Of a stretch of 64,000 bases of DNA, positions 44,755 to 52,939 are shown piece by piece. Position numbers and translations under genes: made by a program. The stretch is from Burkholderia ambifaria. Lineage in GTDB: Bacteria > Pseudomonadota > Gammaproteobacteria > Burkholderiales > Burkholderiaceae. The stretch covers positions 17,019-81,018 of the forward strand of contig NZ_LKPJ01000028.1 in assembly GCF_001443045.1 (NCBI RefSeq), read 5' to 3'. Numbering within the stretch: the stretch's first letter is position 1; each line of letters begins with the position of its first letter. The notes beneath the pieces were generated by a model. It did no database searches and was not told the DNA's origin. It saw only the letters and a list, made by a program, of their open reading frames with translations.

Positions 44755-45219
44755 ATGACGATCGAACAAAAGCTGGCCGAACTCGGCTTTACGCTACCCG
44801 AACCGCCGCAACCGCTCGGCAGCTATACGGCCGTCAGCGAAGCCGGCAACCTGTTGTTCGTGTCCGGGCAACTGCCGCTCGTCGACGGCAAGGTTGCCTA
44901 TACGGGCCGCGTCGGCGAACAATTGAGCGTCGATGACGGCCGGCACGCGGCGCAGCTCGCGGCGCTGAACGTGCTCGCGCAGATCCACCGGCACCTGGGC
45001 GGGTTCGACCGCCTGCATCACATCGTACGGGTCGAGGGCCACGTCGCGTCGGCCGACGGCTTCCACGGCCAGCCGACCGTGATCGACGGCGCTTCCGACC
45101 TGTTCGCCGCAGTGCTGGGCGACAAGGCGGGACACGCGCGCTCGGCCTTCTCCCAGCGGCAGTTGCCGGCCGACGCGGCCGTGATCCTGGTCGTGATCGC
45201 CGAAATTCGTCCGGTTTAA
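44755..45219 (+). CDS. RidA family protein (YjgF/YER057c/UK114)
   Basis: A 154-residue RidA-type protein of the longer subgroup (start MTIEQKLAELGFTLPEPP, then YTAVSEAGNLLFVSGQLP). RidA hydrolyses reactive enamine/imine intermediates of pyridoxal-phosphate enzymes. The Arg that binds the carboxylate in archetypal RidA is not obvious at its usual place, so this subgroup may act differently. Strong ribosome site AAGGAGAACGCG. Divergent from the LysR gene. Confidence 0.85.
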   Translation: MTIEQKLAELGFTLPEPPQPLGSYTAVSEAGNLLFVSGQLPLVDGKVAYTGRVGEQLSVDDGRHAAQLAALNVLAQIHRHLGGFDRLHHIVRVEGHVASADGFHGQPTVIDGASDLFAAVLGDKAGHARSAFSQRQLPADAAVILVVIAEIRPV

Positions 45220-45380
45220 TCAGGTTGCCGCCACCGAGGCAACGGCCATTCCGGCGGGCGTCTGCCCTGCCCGCCGTGAAATTTCCCCCTGCGCGTCGCC
45301 TTCTCAACATAAGGGTTGGATCACCGAAAGGCCTTGCCCCATAAGGCACGACGTAATCCAGATACATTGCAATACAAAAT

Positions 45381-45399
45381 ATCGCATGCGATTTAATCG
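45381..45399. promoter_or_regulatory. OhrR operator 1
   Basis: ATCGCATGCGAT palindrome followed by TTAATCG, upstream of the -35 box of ohr. The same 19-bp element recurs at 45438 and in the ohrR promoter (48205). Confidence 0.75.
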
Positions 45400-45406
45400 A
45401 ATCCGC

Positions 45407-45435
45407 TTGACGGCGAGAGGTGCTTCGACGAAACT
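45407..45435 (+). promoter_or_regulatory. Sigma-70 promoter of ohr
   Basis: TTGACG (45407-45412), 17-bp spacer, GAAACT (45430-45435), flanked on both sides by OhrR-type palindromes, so a bound repressor would block polymerase. Confidence 0.65.
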
Positions 45436-45437
45436 GC

Positions 45438-45456
45438 ATCGCATGCGATCGAATCG
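45438..45456. promoter_or_regulatory. OhrR operator 2
   Basis: Second ATCGCATGCGAT palindrome followed by CGAATCG, immediately downstream of the -10 box of ohr. Confidence 0.75.
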
Positions 45457-45493
45457 CATCTGAGAAAGACCTTCCAACCTGACGGAGTGAAAG

Positions 45494-45913
45494 ATGAGCA
45501 AGATCGAAAAAGTGCTGTACACGGGCAAGACGCACACGACTTCCGGCGGCCGCGACGGCTCGGCGCGCAGTTCCGACGGCCGTCTCGACATCCAGCTGTC
45601 GTCGCCGGGCAGCGCCGGCACGGGCACCAACCCGGAACAACTGTTCGCGGCCGGCTGGTCGGCCTGCTTCATCGGCGCAATGCAGCTTGCAGCGCGTGCG
45701 GCGAAGGTGACGCTGCCGGTCGACCTCGCGGTCGACGCCGAAGTGGACCTGGGCATGGGCGGCAACGCGTACTTCCTGCAGGCCCGCCTGAACGTGAGCG
45801 TGCCGGGGCTCGATCGCGACGTCGTGCAGCACATCGTCGATACCGCACATCAGACCTGCCCGTATTCGAAGGCGACGCGCGGCAACATCGACGTCGAGAT
45901 TCGCATCGTCTGA
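45494..45913 (+). CDS. ohr: Organic hydroperoxide resistance protein
   Basis: A 139-residue OsmC/Ohr-family thiol peroxidase that reduces organic peroxides using dihydrolipoamide. Both catalytic cysteines are present: Cys58 in GWSACFI and Cys122 in QTCPYSKATRG; the Arg that activates the first Cys lies near residue 20-24. The ribosome site is TGACGGAGTGAAAG. Transcription is flanked by two copies of an OhrR-type palindrome. The cognate repressor is encoded 1.8 kb downstream on the opposite strand. Confidence 0.95.
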   Translation: MSKIEKVLYTGKTHTTSGGRDGSARSSDGRLDIQLSSPGSAGTGTNPEQLFAAGWSACFIGAMQLAARAAKVTLPVDLAVDAEVDLGMGGNAYFLQARLNVSVPGLDRDVVQHIVDTAHQTCPYSKATRGNIDVEIRIV

Positions 45914-45980
45914 TGTGTTGCATCGGGCGGCCAGGCGCCGCCTTCACGAATGTCCTGCCATTTTCTTGTCGAGGTGAATG

Positions 45981-46307
45981 ATGAAAACCCAACTGATCGC
46001 TGCCGTTCTCGTTGCCGTGTCCGCTGCCGTTGCCGCGCCGGCCTTTGCCAATGACGTCGTCGTGACGCGTGCTCAAGTGCGCGCCGAGTTCGTGCAACTG
46101 CAGCAAGCCGGCTATGAGCCGGGCCGTGCGAACGATCCGCACTATCCGGACGACCTGCAAGCCGCGCTGACGCGTATCGACGCGAACGGCACCGTCGCGG
46201 CCGACACGGCGACGTCCGGTTATGGCAGCGCCGCCGCCGCCGTCACGCAGTCGGGCAGCCGTTCGGTCACGCATGTCGCCGAGCGCTCGATCTACTTCGG
46301 CCATTGA
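45981..46307 (+). CDS. DUF4148 domain exported protein (copy 1)
   Basis: A 108-residue secreted protein. The signal peptide is residues 1-23 (ending APAFA-N); then VTRAQVRAEFVQLQQAGYEPGR, the DUF4148 core, and a Ser/Gly-rich tail. DUF4148 proteins are abundant in Burkholderia and of unknown role. The ribosome site is GAGGTGA. A paralogue follows 75 bp downstream with the same leader sequence, so this is a recent tandem duplication. Confidence 0.85.
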   Translation: MKTQLIAAVLVAVSAAVAAPAFANDVVVTRAQVRAEFVQLQQAGYEPGRANDPHYPDDLQAALTRIDANGTVAADTATSGYGSAAAAVTQSGSRSVTHVAERSIYFGH

Positions 46308-46382
46308 ACGAAACCGCGATCGGCGCCGATTGCCGGCGTGCCGCGCGCAACCTGAATACCCGCTTTTCTATCGAGGTGAATG

Positions 46383-46709
46383 ATGAAGACCCAACTGATT
46401 GCAGCCCTGCTCGTCGCCGTATCGGCTTCCGTGACCTCCTCGGCCTTTGCGGCCGAAAGCACCGTGACGCGTGCGCAAGTGCGGGCGGAGCTGGCCGCGC
46501 TCCAGCAGGCTGGCTATCTGCCGAATCGCGCGAACGATCCGAACTATCCGGACAACCTGCAGGCAGCGCTGAAGCGGGTTCGCGACAACGGTGCGACGGT
46601 GGCCGACACGCAGGCAGCCGGTTATGGCGGCAACGCCGACGGCGCGACGCAGTCCGGCAGTCGCAGCACGATTCGCACGGCGGAGCGCTCGATCTATTCC
46701 GGACATTGA
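46383..46709 (+). CDS. DUF4148 domain exported protein (copy 2)
   Basis: A 108-residue paralogue of the gene at 45981: same signal-peptide start (MKTQLIAA), VTRAQVRAELAALQQAGYLPNR, ANDPNYPD and the closing AERSIYSGH. The TATCGAGGTGAATGATGAA leader is almost identical to that of copy 1. The strongest divergence is between residues 12 and 30 and in the central linker. It is followed by a terminator. Confidence 0.85.
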   Translation: MKTQLIAALLVAVSASVTSSAFAAESTVTRAQVRAELAALQQAGYLPNRANDPNYPDNLQAALKRVRDNGATVADTQAAGYGGNADGATQSGSRSTIRTAERSIYSGH

Positions 46710-46748
46710 ACGTCGCGACGAAATCGGCGATATCGTCCGTCAAATATG

Positions 46749-46781
46749 GCGCATGCGATGTAATCGTGTGCGCTTTTTTTT
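46749..46781 (+). terminator. Rho-independent terminator after the DUF4148 pair (overlaps an OhrR-like sequence)
   Basis: 11-bp stem GCGCATGCGAT / ATCGTGTGCGC (two G-U pairs) with a GTA loop, then TTTTTTTT. The left arm and loop also read GCATGCGATGTAATCG, close to the OhrR operator motif; either function or both may be real. Confidence 0.8.
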
Positions 46782-46855
46782 ATTTTGCCTGCCAACCTGC
46801 GTCGGCGATCGCGTTTATGCTGTGCGGCGGACGGCCTTCAATCAAGGAGCGGGCA

Positions 46856-47599
46856 ATGCGGGAAGCGACGACGGGGCATGAAGAAGGCGGATCGCATCCG
46901 CTCGACAACGTCGTTTGGAATGCGCTCACCGGCGAGCAGCATTGTTTTGCACTCGGCGATGCGCTTGCGCGGCGATTCCCTCCGGCGCTTGCGCCGTTTG
47001 CCGGCATGGCCGAGCGCAGCGCGGGTGCGTTCGATGCGCTGCGCGCACTGATCGACGCGCACGGTCCGGCGGCACTGGTCACGCCGGACGAGATCCCGAC
47101 GCCGGCCGGCTGTTCCGTGGTCCGGCGTGCGGTGCTGCATCAGATGATCTGGCAGGGAACGCTCGACGACGCGCATCCTCTGGAGCATGTCCGGTTGACG
47201 GACGCTGACGTGCCGGAGATGCTCGAGCTGATCGCGGCGACGGAACCGGGGCCCTTCGGCACGCGCACGATCGAATTCGGCGGTTATATCGGTGTACGCA
47301 GACAGGGCCGGCTCGTGGCGATGGTGGGTCAGCGGCTGAAGGCAGGCGAGCATGCGGAGATCAGCGCGGTGTGCGTGGATGCCGCGTTTCGGGGCCAGGG
47401 CCTCGCGGCCGGGCTGATCCGCTCGTTGATCGCGACCATCCTCGCGCGGGCGGAAACGCCGTTCCTGCACGTGCTCACGTCGAATCACGTCGCGATCGAG
47501 CGCTATCGGGCCCTTGGCTTCGCGATGCGTCGCGACATGCATCTGCTGGTGTTGGGGCGCGAAGACGGCCGGACGGAGCAACCCGGGAGCAAGCCGTAA
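46856..47599 (+). CDS. GNAT family N-acetyltransferase (FR47-like)
   Basis: A 247-residue protein. The C-terminal half is a GNAT/FR47 acetyl-CoA-binding domain with ISAVCVDAAFRGQGLAAGLIRSL (the R/Q-x-x-G-x-G/A loop) and the late helix NHVAIERYRALGF. The N-terminal 110 residues form a separate domain seen in FR47 proteins. The ATG at 46856 follows AAGGAGCGGGCA. The acceptor is unknown. An OhrR-like element 90 bp upstream hints at peroxide control but coincides with a terminator. Confidence 0.85.
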   Translation: MREATTGHEEGGSHPLDNVVWNALTGEQHCFALGDALARRFPPALAPFAGMAERSAGAFDALRALIDAHGPAALVTPDEIPTPAGCSVVRRAVLHQMIWQGTLDDAHPLEHVRLTDADVPEMLELIAATEPGPFGTRTIEFGGYIGVRRQGRLVAMVGQRLKAGEHAEISAVCVDAAFRGQGLAAGLIRSLIATILARAETPFLHVLTSNHVAIERYRALGFAMRRDMHLLVLGREDGRTEQPGSKP

Positions 47600-47700
47600 A
47601 GAGCCGGTGTGCCGGACCTGATCGCGGGCGACTTGCGGAAATGGCGAAGGAGCCGGCGAAAACACCCCGCTGGCTCGACATCGATGCTGAATCGGTTCGT

Positions 47701-48156
47701 CTACTCGTCGATCGAATCGATCAGGTTGCCGCGCAGCGTGACGATCGCCTTCTGCATCTTCGCGAATTCGTCGGGTTTCAACCCGGTGGCTTCGACCAGG
47801 TTCATGTCGAGCCCCTTCTCGCGCACGCGGCGGCCGCTTTTCGTCAGGCTCACGAGCACCTGGCGCTCGTCCGACGGATCGCGGTGTCGCTCCAGATAAC
47901 CCATCGCCTCGAGCTTTTTCAGGATCGGCGTCAGCGTGTTCGATTCGAGGAACAGCTTCTCGCCGAGCTGCCCGACCGTCTGGTTGCCCTCCTCCCACAG
48001 CGCGATGATCGTGATGTATTGCGTGTACGTGAGACCGAGCTCCTCGAGGATCGGCTTGTATGCCTTGCCGAATGCGAGGTTCGTCGAGTAGATCGCAAAA
48101 CACAGGAACTCGGACAGTTTCGGCGTGGCGGGCGATTGTGCTTCGGTTGGTTTCAT
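47701..48156 (-). CDS. ohrR: Organic-peroxide-sensing repressor, MarR family
   Basis: A 151-residue MarR-type repressor. LSEFLCFAIYSTNLAF places the single cysteine at Cys19, the peroxide-sensing position of OhrR; no other Cys exists, so it is a one-Cys OhrR that would be oxidised to sulfenate and S-thiolated. The winged helix (about 55-105) contains LGEKLFLESNTLTPILKKLEAMGYLER. A copy of the operator motif lies 49 bp before its start (48205-48223), implying autorepression. Confidence 0.92.
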   Translation of the reverse strand: MKPTEAQSPATPKLSEFLCFAIYSTNLAFGKAYKPILEELGLTYTQYITIIALWEEGNQTVGQLGEKLFLESNTLTPILKKLEAMGYLERHRDPSDERQVLVSLTKSGRRVREKGLDMNLVEATGLKPDEFAKMQKAIVTLRGNLIDSIDE

Positions 48157-48204
48157 GAGCGTCCTCCATCGACACGGGATCGGTCGCAGATGAGCGCATT
48201 ATAT

Positions 48205-48223
48205 ATCGCGTGCGATCTTATCG
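48205..48223. promoter_or_regulatory. OhrR operator 3 (ohrR promoter)
   Basis: ATCGCGTGCGAT palindrome followed by CTTATCG, one base off the ohr operators in the core, 49 bp upstream of the ohrR start. Confidence 0.72.
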
Positions 48224-48281
48224 GAAGCATGACTATCGCTTCCGATCAACAGGATGCGATATGTACGGTGTCTGCTCGCGC

Positions 48282-48425
48282 TCAGCCCCCGCCGACGTCG
48301 TTTCGACCACGGCGGTTGCCGGTCCGCTGCCGGCTGACCGACAGCAGCGAGCACTGCACCGGATGCGCGATTTCGGTGGCAAGGCCGCCCGCGGCGAACA
48401 GCAGGATCATCAGCCAGCGTTTCAT
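48282..48425 (-). CDS. Small membrane peptide, 47 aa, coupled to the GFA gene
   Basis: Starts MKRWLMILLFAAGGLATEIA, a single hydrophobic N-terminal helix or signal, followed by a basic tail. Its ATG overlaps the stop of the upstream GFA gene (ATGA), which is the main support. No family recognised. It could also be a chance frame. Confidence 0.4.
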   Translation of the reverse strand: MKRWLMILLFAAGGLATEIAHPVQCSLLSVSRQRTGNRRGRNDVGGG

Positions 48426-48793
48426 GCGTCCTCCACGACGGAAAGGCTCGCGCCGTCGGCGACTGCCGCGTCGAGCGCGTACGGATCGACGCCTTCGAGG
48501 CAGCCGAGATTGACGCGCCAGCACGCGGGATCCTTGCGCGTCTGGTGAAACGGATAGATGCCGCACCGGCTGCAGAAATAGTGGCGGGCCGTGTGCGTGT
48601 TGAAGCGGTAGCGCGTCAGTGCGCCCTCGCCCGCGACGATCTTGAGGTCGGCCGCATCGAACATCGGGCTCATCAGCGCGCCGCGGCGGCGGCAGAGGCT
48701 GCAGTTGCAGCGAACCGCCGGCGCAAGCGCGGTCCGGACTTCGAATTTCACGGCGCCGCAGTGGCAGGATCCGTTGAACCATGTCGCAGACAT
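48422..48793 (-). CDS. GFA family protein (glutathione-dependent formaldehyde-activating-like)
   Basis: A 123-residue GFA-fold protein. Zinc-binding cysteines occur in SCHCGAVKF (near residues 9-17), RCNCSLCRRRG (near 28-38) and YFCSRCGIYPFH (near 71-82). These are the three Cys clusters of the Gfa/CENP-V family, which bind glutathione and formaldehyde adducts in Paracoccus. The catalytic role is unproven for most members. Confidence 0.87.
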   Translation of the reverse strand: MSATWFNGSCHCGAVKFEVRTALAPAVRCNCSLCRRRGALMSPMFDAADLKIVAGEGALTRYRFNTHTARHYFCSRCGIYPFHQTRKDPACWRVNLGCLEGVDPYALDAAVADGASLSVVEDA

Positions 48794-48974
48794 GTCGTGC
48801 TCCTCAAGTGGTCATGTCTGCTTTATAGCGGGCCCGGGCCCATGCGTTGTATCGCGCTGTATCCATGCGGCGCGCAGATACAGAACATTGCAATTTTGTT
48901 GCCGGCGATGTGCGTTGCGGTGGCGTTGCAGCGCATTTGCCAAGCGCCGGCATGTGTGGCACGCGGCCCGGGAA

Positions 48975-50075
48975 TCAGTCCAGCACGTGCTGCAACCGCG
49001 CGATGGCCGCTCGCGTCTCGCGCTCGAGCGTCGCGAACAGTTCGGCAGCCGGCAGCGACCGGACGAGCGGTGCCGCCTGCCCCGCCCACTGCGCGCCGTA
49101 GCCGAACTCGCCTTTCGCCTTGGCGGCCGCATGCAGTGCCTTGCCGGCGTCATACGCGATCGGATAGGCCGGTGTGGCCGGTGCGTGCGGATCGTCGCCG
49201 AGCGCGGTCAGCCGATTCGCGATGCCGCGCGCGATCCGGCCGGAAATCGCGGTCGTGAACGTCGTGCGGTGCGCCGCGTTGCCGAGGATCGCGCGGCGAT
49301 AGCCGTCGTCGATCGAGGTCTCCGGGCACGCGACGAACGCGGTGCCGAGCTGCGCGGCCTGCGCGCCGAGCGCGAGCGCCGCGGCGATGCCGTTGCCGTC
49401 CATGATGCCGCCGGCGGCGATCACCGGCAGCGCGCATTCGCGCACGAGCAGGCGCGTCAGCGCGAATGTGCCAAGCCGGTCGTCGTGCACCGTCGAGTCG
49501 AATACGCCACGGTGCCCGCCGGCCTCGATGCCCTGCGCGACGATCGCATCGATGCCGGCCGCGGCGATCTGCCGGGCTTCGTCGGGATTCGTCGCGGCCG
49601 CGAACAGCGTGATGCCCGCACGCTTCAACACGGCAATGGCCTCATCGGACGGCAACCCGAAATGAAAGCTCACGACCGCCGGCTTTTCTTCAACCAGCAT
49701 CGCGAGCATCGCATCGTCCGCGACGAAGCTCGTGTAGATCTCCGACAGCGACACCGGTGGCGTCGCGCCCTGTTCGCGGAACGCCGGCGCGAGCCAGTCG
49801 AGCCACGCGCGTTCGACCGCTGCGTCGGCACGGGCCGGCTGGTGGCAGAACAGGTTGATGTTGAACGGCTGGTCAGTAAGTGCGCGCGTGTCGCGGATCA
49901 TCTTGCGCGCACCGTCGGCGTTCGTCGCGCCGACGCCGAGCGAGCCCAGCCCGCCCGCGTTCGATACGGCAGCCGCCAGCGCAGGTGTGCTGACACCGGC
50001 CATCGGCGCCTGGATGATCGGGGTGCGGATGCCGAGCGTGCGCAACAGCGTCCGGTTGTCGGTCGGTTGATTCAT
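48975..50075 (-). CDS. Nitronate monooxygenase family flavoprotein
   Basis: A 366-residue FMN-binding TIM barrel. IIQAPMAGVSTPALAAAVSNAGGLGSLG is the NMO N-terminal block; AQGIEAGGHRG near residue 187 contains the active-site His, and ALPVIAAGGIMDGNGIAAALALGAQAAQLGTAF binds the flavin phosphate. It is closer to class I nitronate monooxygenases than the paralogue at 3523. It is separated by 281 bp from the upstream MFS gene and is probably its own unit. Confidence 0.88.
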   Translation of the reverse strand: MNQPTDNRTLLRTLGIRTPIIQAPMAGVSTPALAAAVSNAGGLGSLGVGATNADGARKMIRDTRALTDQPFNINLFCHQPARADAAVERAWLDWLAPAFREQGATPPVSLSEIYTSFVADDAMLAMLVEEKPAVVSFHFGLPSDEAIAVLKRAGITLFAAATNPDEARQIAAAGIDAIVAQGIEAGGHRGVFDSTVHDDRLGTFALTRLLVRECALPVIAAGGIMDGNGIAAALALGAQAAQLGTAFVACPETSIDDGYRRAILGNAAHRTTFTTAISGRIARGIANRLTALGDDPHAPATPAYPIAYDAGKALHAAAKAKGEFGYGAQWAGQAAPLVRSLPAAELFATLERETRAAIARLQHVLD

Positions 50076-50356
50076 GTCGTTGTCTCCTGCAACGTCCGGG
50101 ATCGGAATGCTGCGGCCAGAGCCGAAGCGGCTGGGTCAGGTTCGGCACGCGGCGCGTTCACGGCACGTCGCGTGCAGCCGGGCCGGTCATGCGAAAGCGA
50201 TGGCGAATGCGGCGGCCGATCGGGCGTTGACGCCGGCTCGCGCGAGGCGCGATACGTTCGCGGATCGTCATGTTCGAACGGTGCGCGCAGCGGCTTCCCC
50301 GCAACTGCGCCCATGCTACGCCAGTCCGCCACCCCCCGGTTCGGCCCGCGCCGGCT

Positions 50357-51616
50357 TTATCGACTGCGTACGCGACAGGCGAGCCCCGCGCAGGCGGTCA
50401 GCAGCGCGGCCGTCACGAAGAATACCGAATGCAGACCGAGCGCGACGCCGATTTGTCCGCCGATCACGGGGCCGATCACCTGCCCGCAGAACTGCGCGGA
50501 TTGCAGGTAGCCGAGCATCTGGCCCGTCGCGCGCTCGTCGACCGACTGGCGGACCAGCTTGCCGATCGCCGGCAGCAGCCCGGCGAGCGTCATCCCCATC
50601 AGCACCCGCAGTGCCGCGAGCTGCCACCAGTGCGTGACGAACGCCTGCGGCAGCATGGCGAGCGCGGTCAAAAGCAGGCAGCCGACGATCACGTTCCAGC
50701 TGCCGATCCGGTCGGCGAGCGCGCCGAGCCGCGCGGCGGTGAGCACGCTGCCGAGTGCCGAACAGGCCATCACGACGCCGGCGACGCGCGCCAGGTGACT
50801 GCCGTCCACGCCGAGCCCGCCGATGTAGACCGTGATGATCGGCTCGATCGACATGTTCGCGAGCAGCACCATCATCGCCGTCACAAGGAGCGCGGCGACC
50901 GCCGCACGATCGGTGCGCCGTGCCGTGTCCGCCGTCGTTGCGCGGGCTTGTCGCGCCTGCGCGTCGGTGTCCGCGCGAAAGTCTTCCTTTACGATGAAGA
51001 TCGTCAGCAGCGCGGCGACGGCGATCATCGCGCCCCCCGCGAAAAACGTCCCGCGAATGCCGAGCCAGCCCGGCAGCAGCCCGCCGACGAGCGGCCCGAC
51101 CAGGTTGCCGGCGAGCGCACCGGTCGACAGGATGCCGAGCGCCCAGCCCGCGCGTTCGCGCGGCGCCTGGGTGCCGACCATCACGGTCGACGCCGACGCA
51201 TAGCCGCCGACGAGCCCGGCGACGAGCCGCAGCGCAACGAGTTCCTGGACGTTATGCGCGACGCCGATCAGCGACATCACGACGGCCATCCCGAGCGCCG
51301 CGCGCACGAGCATCGGCTTGCGGCCGAAGCGATCCGCGAGACGGCCCCACAGCGGCGCGGTCACGGCCGTGCCGAGAAACGTCGCGCCGAACGCGACGCC
51401 CGACCATTCGATCACGGCCGACTGCGCGTCGACGCCGAGCTGCCGCACATACAGCGGCAGGAACGGCAGCAGCATGCTCAGGCTGACGAGCGTCGTGAAC
51501 GAACCGAATACGCACACGGCGAGATTGCGCCGCCAGTAGCGCGCATTGCGTTCGGCGTAGCTTGCGGCGGACCGGCCGGAGAGCGCCGCGGCTGGTGCCT
51601 GGACGGTCGTGCTCAT
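50357..51616 (-). CDS. MFS transporter (multidrug/MdtG-like)
   Basis: A 419-residue major facilitator with twelve predicted helices. The loop 2-3 signature GRLADRFGRKPML (near 90-102) and an antiporter-like motif (LGILSTGALAGNLVGPLVGG, near 155) suggest drug:proton antiport. The start overlaps the stop of the upstream MFS gene (ATGA), so the two transporters are cotranscribed. The substrate is unknown. Confidence 0.85.
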   Translation of the reverse strand: MSTTVQAPAAALSGRSAASYAERNARYWRRNLAVCVFGSFTTLVSLSMLLPFLPLYVRQLGVDAQSAVIEWSGVAFGATFLGTAVTAPLWGRLADRFGRKPMLVRAALGMAVVMSLIGVAHNVQELVALRLVAGLVGGYASASTVMVGTQAPRERAGWALGILSTGALAGNLVGPLVGGLLPGWLGIRGTFFAGGAMIAVAALLTIFIVKEDFRADTDAQARQARATTADTARRTDRAAVAALLVTAMMVLLANMSIEPIITVYIGGLGVDGSHLARVAGVVMACSALGSVLTAARLGALADRIGSWNVIVGCLLLTALAMLPQAFVTHWWQLAALRVLMGMTLAGLLPAIGKLVRQSVDERATGQMLGYLQSAQFCGQVIGPVIGGQIGVALGLHSVFFVTAALLTACAGLACRVRSR

Positions 51617-52818
51617 CGCGCCCTCGCCGTGCAGGCCACATCGACCACGAGCGCGAGCAGCAGCGCGGCGCCGCCGACGGCGAACAGGGTTTCGTAACGG
51701 CCGCCGCTCGATGCGAACAGGTACGACAGACCGTAGGCGGCCACCGCCTGCATGATCGCGAAGCTGGTCGTCGCGCTGCGCCATGCGCGTTTCGCGACCG
51801 ACGGATGATGGGCGAGCAGTTCATTCACGCGTCCGAGTGCGAGCGGCACGATGCCGGGTGTGAACGCGCCGACCAGCATGCTCGATACGATCAGCGCGGC
51901 CGATCCCATCCCGAGCAGCGGCAGCACCACGGCGACGGCCTCGATCGCGAATGCGATGCGCAGCGCACGGCCGAAGCCGGCGCGATCGGCCAGATGCCCA
52001 CACGCGAGCGGCCCGACGATCGCGCCGAGGCCGTACAGCACCCAGTACTGCGCGCCCGCGTCGACGCCCTTGCCGAGTCCGCGGGCCACGTAGTCGACGA
52101 GGAAGATCATGTGCGGGACGAGCCCGACCGCATTGAGACCGTACTCGACGTACAGCGCGCGCAGGCTGCCGGTCGGCAGGTTGCGCGCGTGTGCGGCAGA
52201 CGGCGCGACGGCCGCGGCGGGCTGCGCATCGTCCGCCGGCCAGCCGTGCCACGCGACGGCGGTCAGCAGCAGCGACACGACCGCGAGCCCGAGCCATGTC
52301 GCGGCGAGCCCCTGCCGCAGCAGGATCGGCACGATCGTGCCCGACGCCGCGATGCCGAGACCGATCCCGGTGAAGATGCCGCCGCTCGCAAAACCGCGGC
52401 GCGCCGGCGGCACGTGCGCCAGGATCACGGGCGCGGCGAGCACCATCAGGGCACCGCCCGACAGGCCGGATGCGAAGCGCCAGACGAAGAACCACAGGAA
52501 CGATACGGGCACCGCGCAGGCGACGAACGCAAGCGTCGCGAGCAGCATCATCGCGCGCAGCACGGCGGTCGAGCCGGCGCGACGCGCGAGTGCACCGGCG
52601 ATCAGCGCGCCGGCCAGGTAACCGCCGAGGTTGGCCGCGCCGAGATAGGCTGCCGTCGCGGCGGGAAACCAGTGCGCGCCGATGATCGCGGGCAGCAACG
52701 GCGTGTACGCAAATCGCGCCAGGCCGATGCCGATCAGGCTCGCGCTGGCGCCGGACACCGTGCCGCGCCACACGTTGAACGCGGGGGCATGCGGCCGGTC
52801 GAGAAGCGCTTGTTGCAT
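51613..52818 (-). CDS. YbfB/YjiJ family MFS transporter
   Basis: A 401-residue MFS protein of the YbfB/YjiJ family. The ATG at 52818 follows GGAGG; another ATG at 52830 overlaps that ribosome site. GIGLARFAYTPLLPA (near residues 29-43) is the conserved first-helix block, followed by YLGAANLGGYLAGAL. Family members are mostly uncharacterised exporters. It is the first gene of a two-transporter operon; the LysR gene upstream on the same strand is the probable regulator. Confidence 0.85.
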   Translation of the reverse strand: MQQALLDRPHAPAFNVWRGTVSGASASLIGIGLARFAYTPLLPAIIGAHWFPAATAAYLGAANLGGYLAGALIAGALARRAGSTAVLRAMMLLATLAFVACAVPVSFLWFFVWRFASGLSGGALMVLAAPVILAHVPPARRGFASGGIFTGIGLGIAASGTIVPILLRQGLAATWLGLAVVSLLLTAVAWHGWPADDAQPAAAVAPSAAHARNLPTGSLRALYVEYGLNAVGLVPHMIFLVDYVARGLGKGVDAGAQYWVLYGLGAIVGPLACGHLADRAGFGRALRIAFAIEAVAVVLPLLGMGSAALIVSSMLVGAFTPGIVPLALGRVNELLAHHPSVAKRAWRSATTSFAIMQAVAAYGLSYLFASSGGRYETLFAVGGAALLLALVVDVACTARAR

Positions 52819-52875
52819 GAGGACCTCCATTCGCTGGACGGCCGCACGTGCGTCCGTCGGTTGAAGGAAGTCTAA

Positions 52876-52939
52876 ATTGAACCGGATATCGGGAGAATCC
52901 ACGCGATGCGGAAGCCATTCTTCCGCAATGCGGTTCAAT
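52876..52939. repeat. Nested inverted repeats between LysR and the transporter operon
   Basis: Outer arms ATTGAACCG / CGGTTCAAT (52876-52884 and 52931-52939), the right one covering the LysR stop codon. An inner hairpin GCGGAAG / CTTCCGC (52908-52914 and 52920-52926) sits inside. There is no T-run, so an operator role is at least as likely as termination. Confidence 0.5.
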
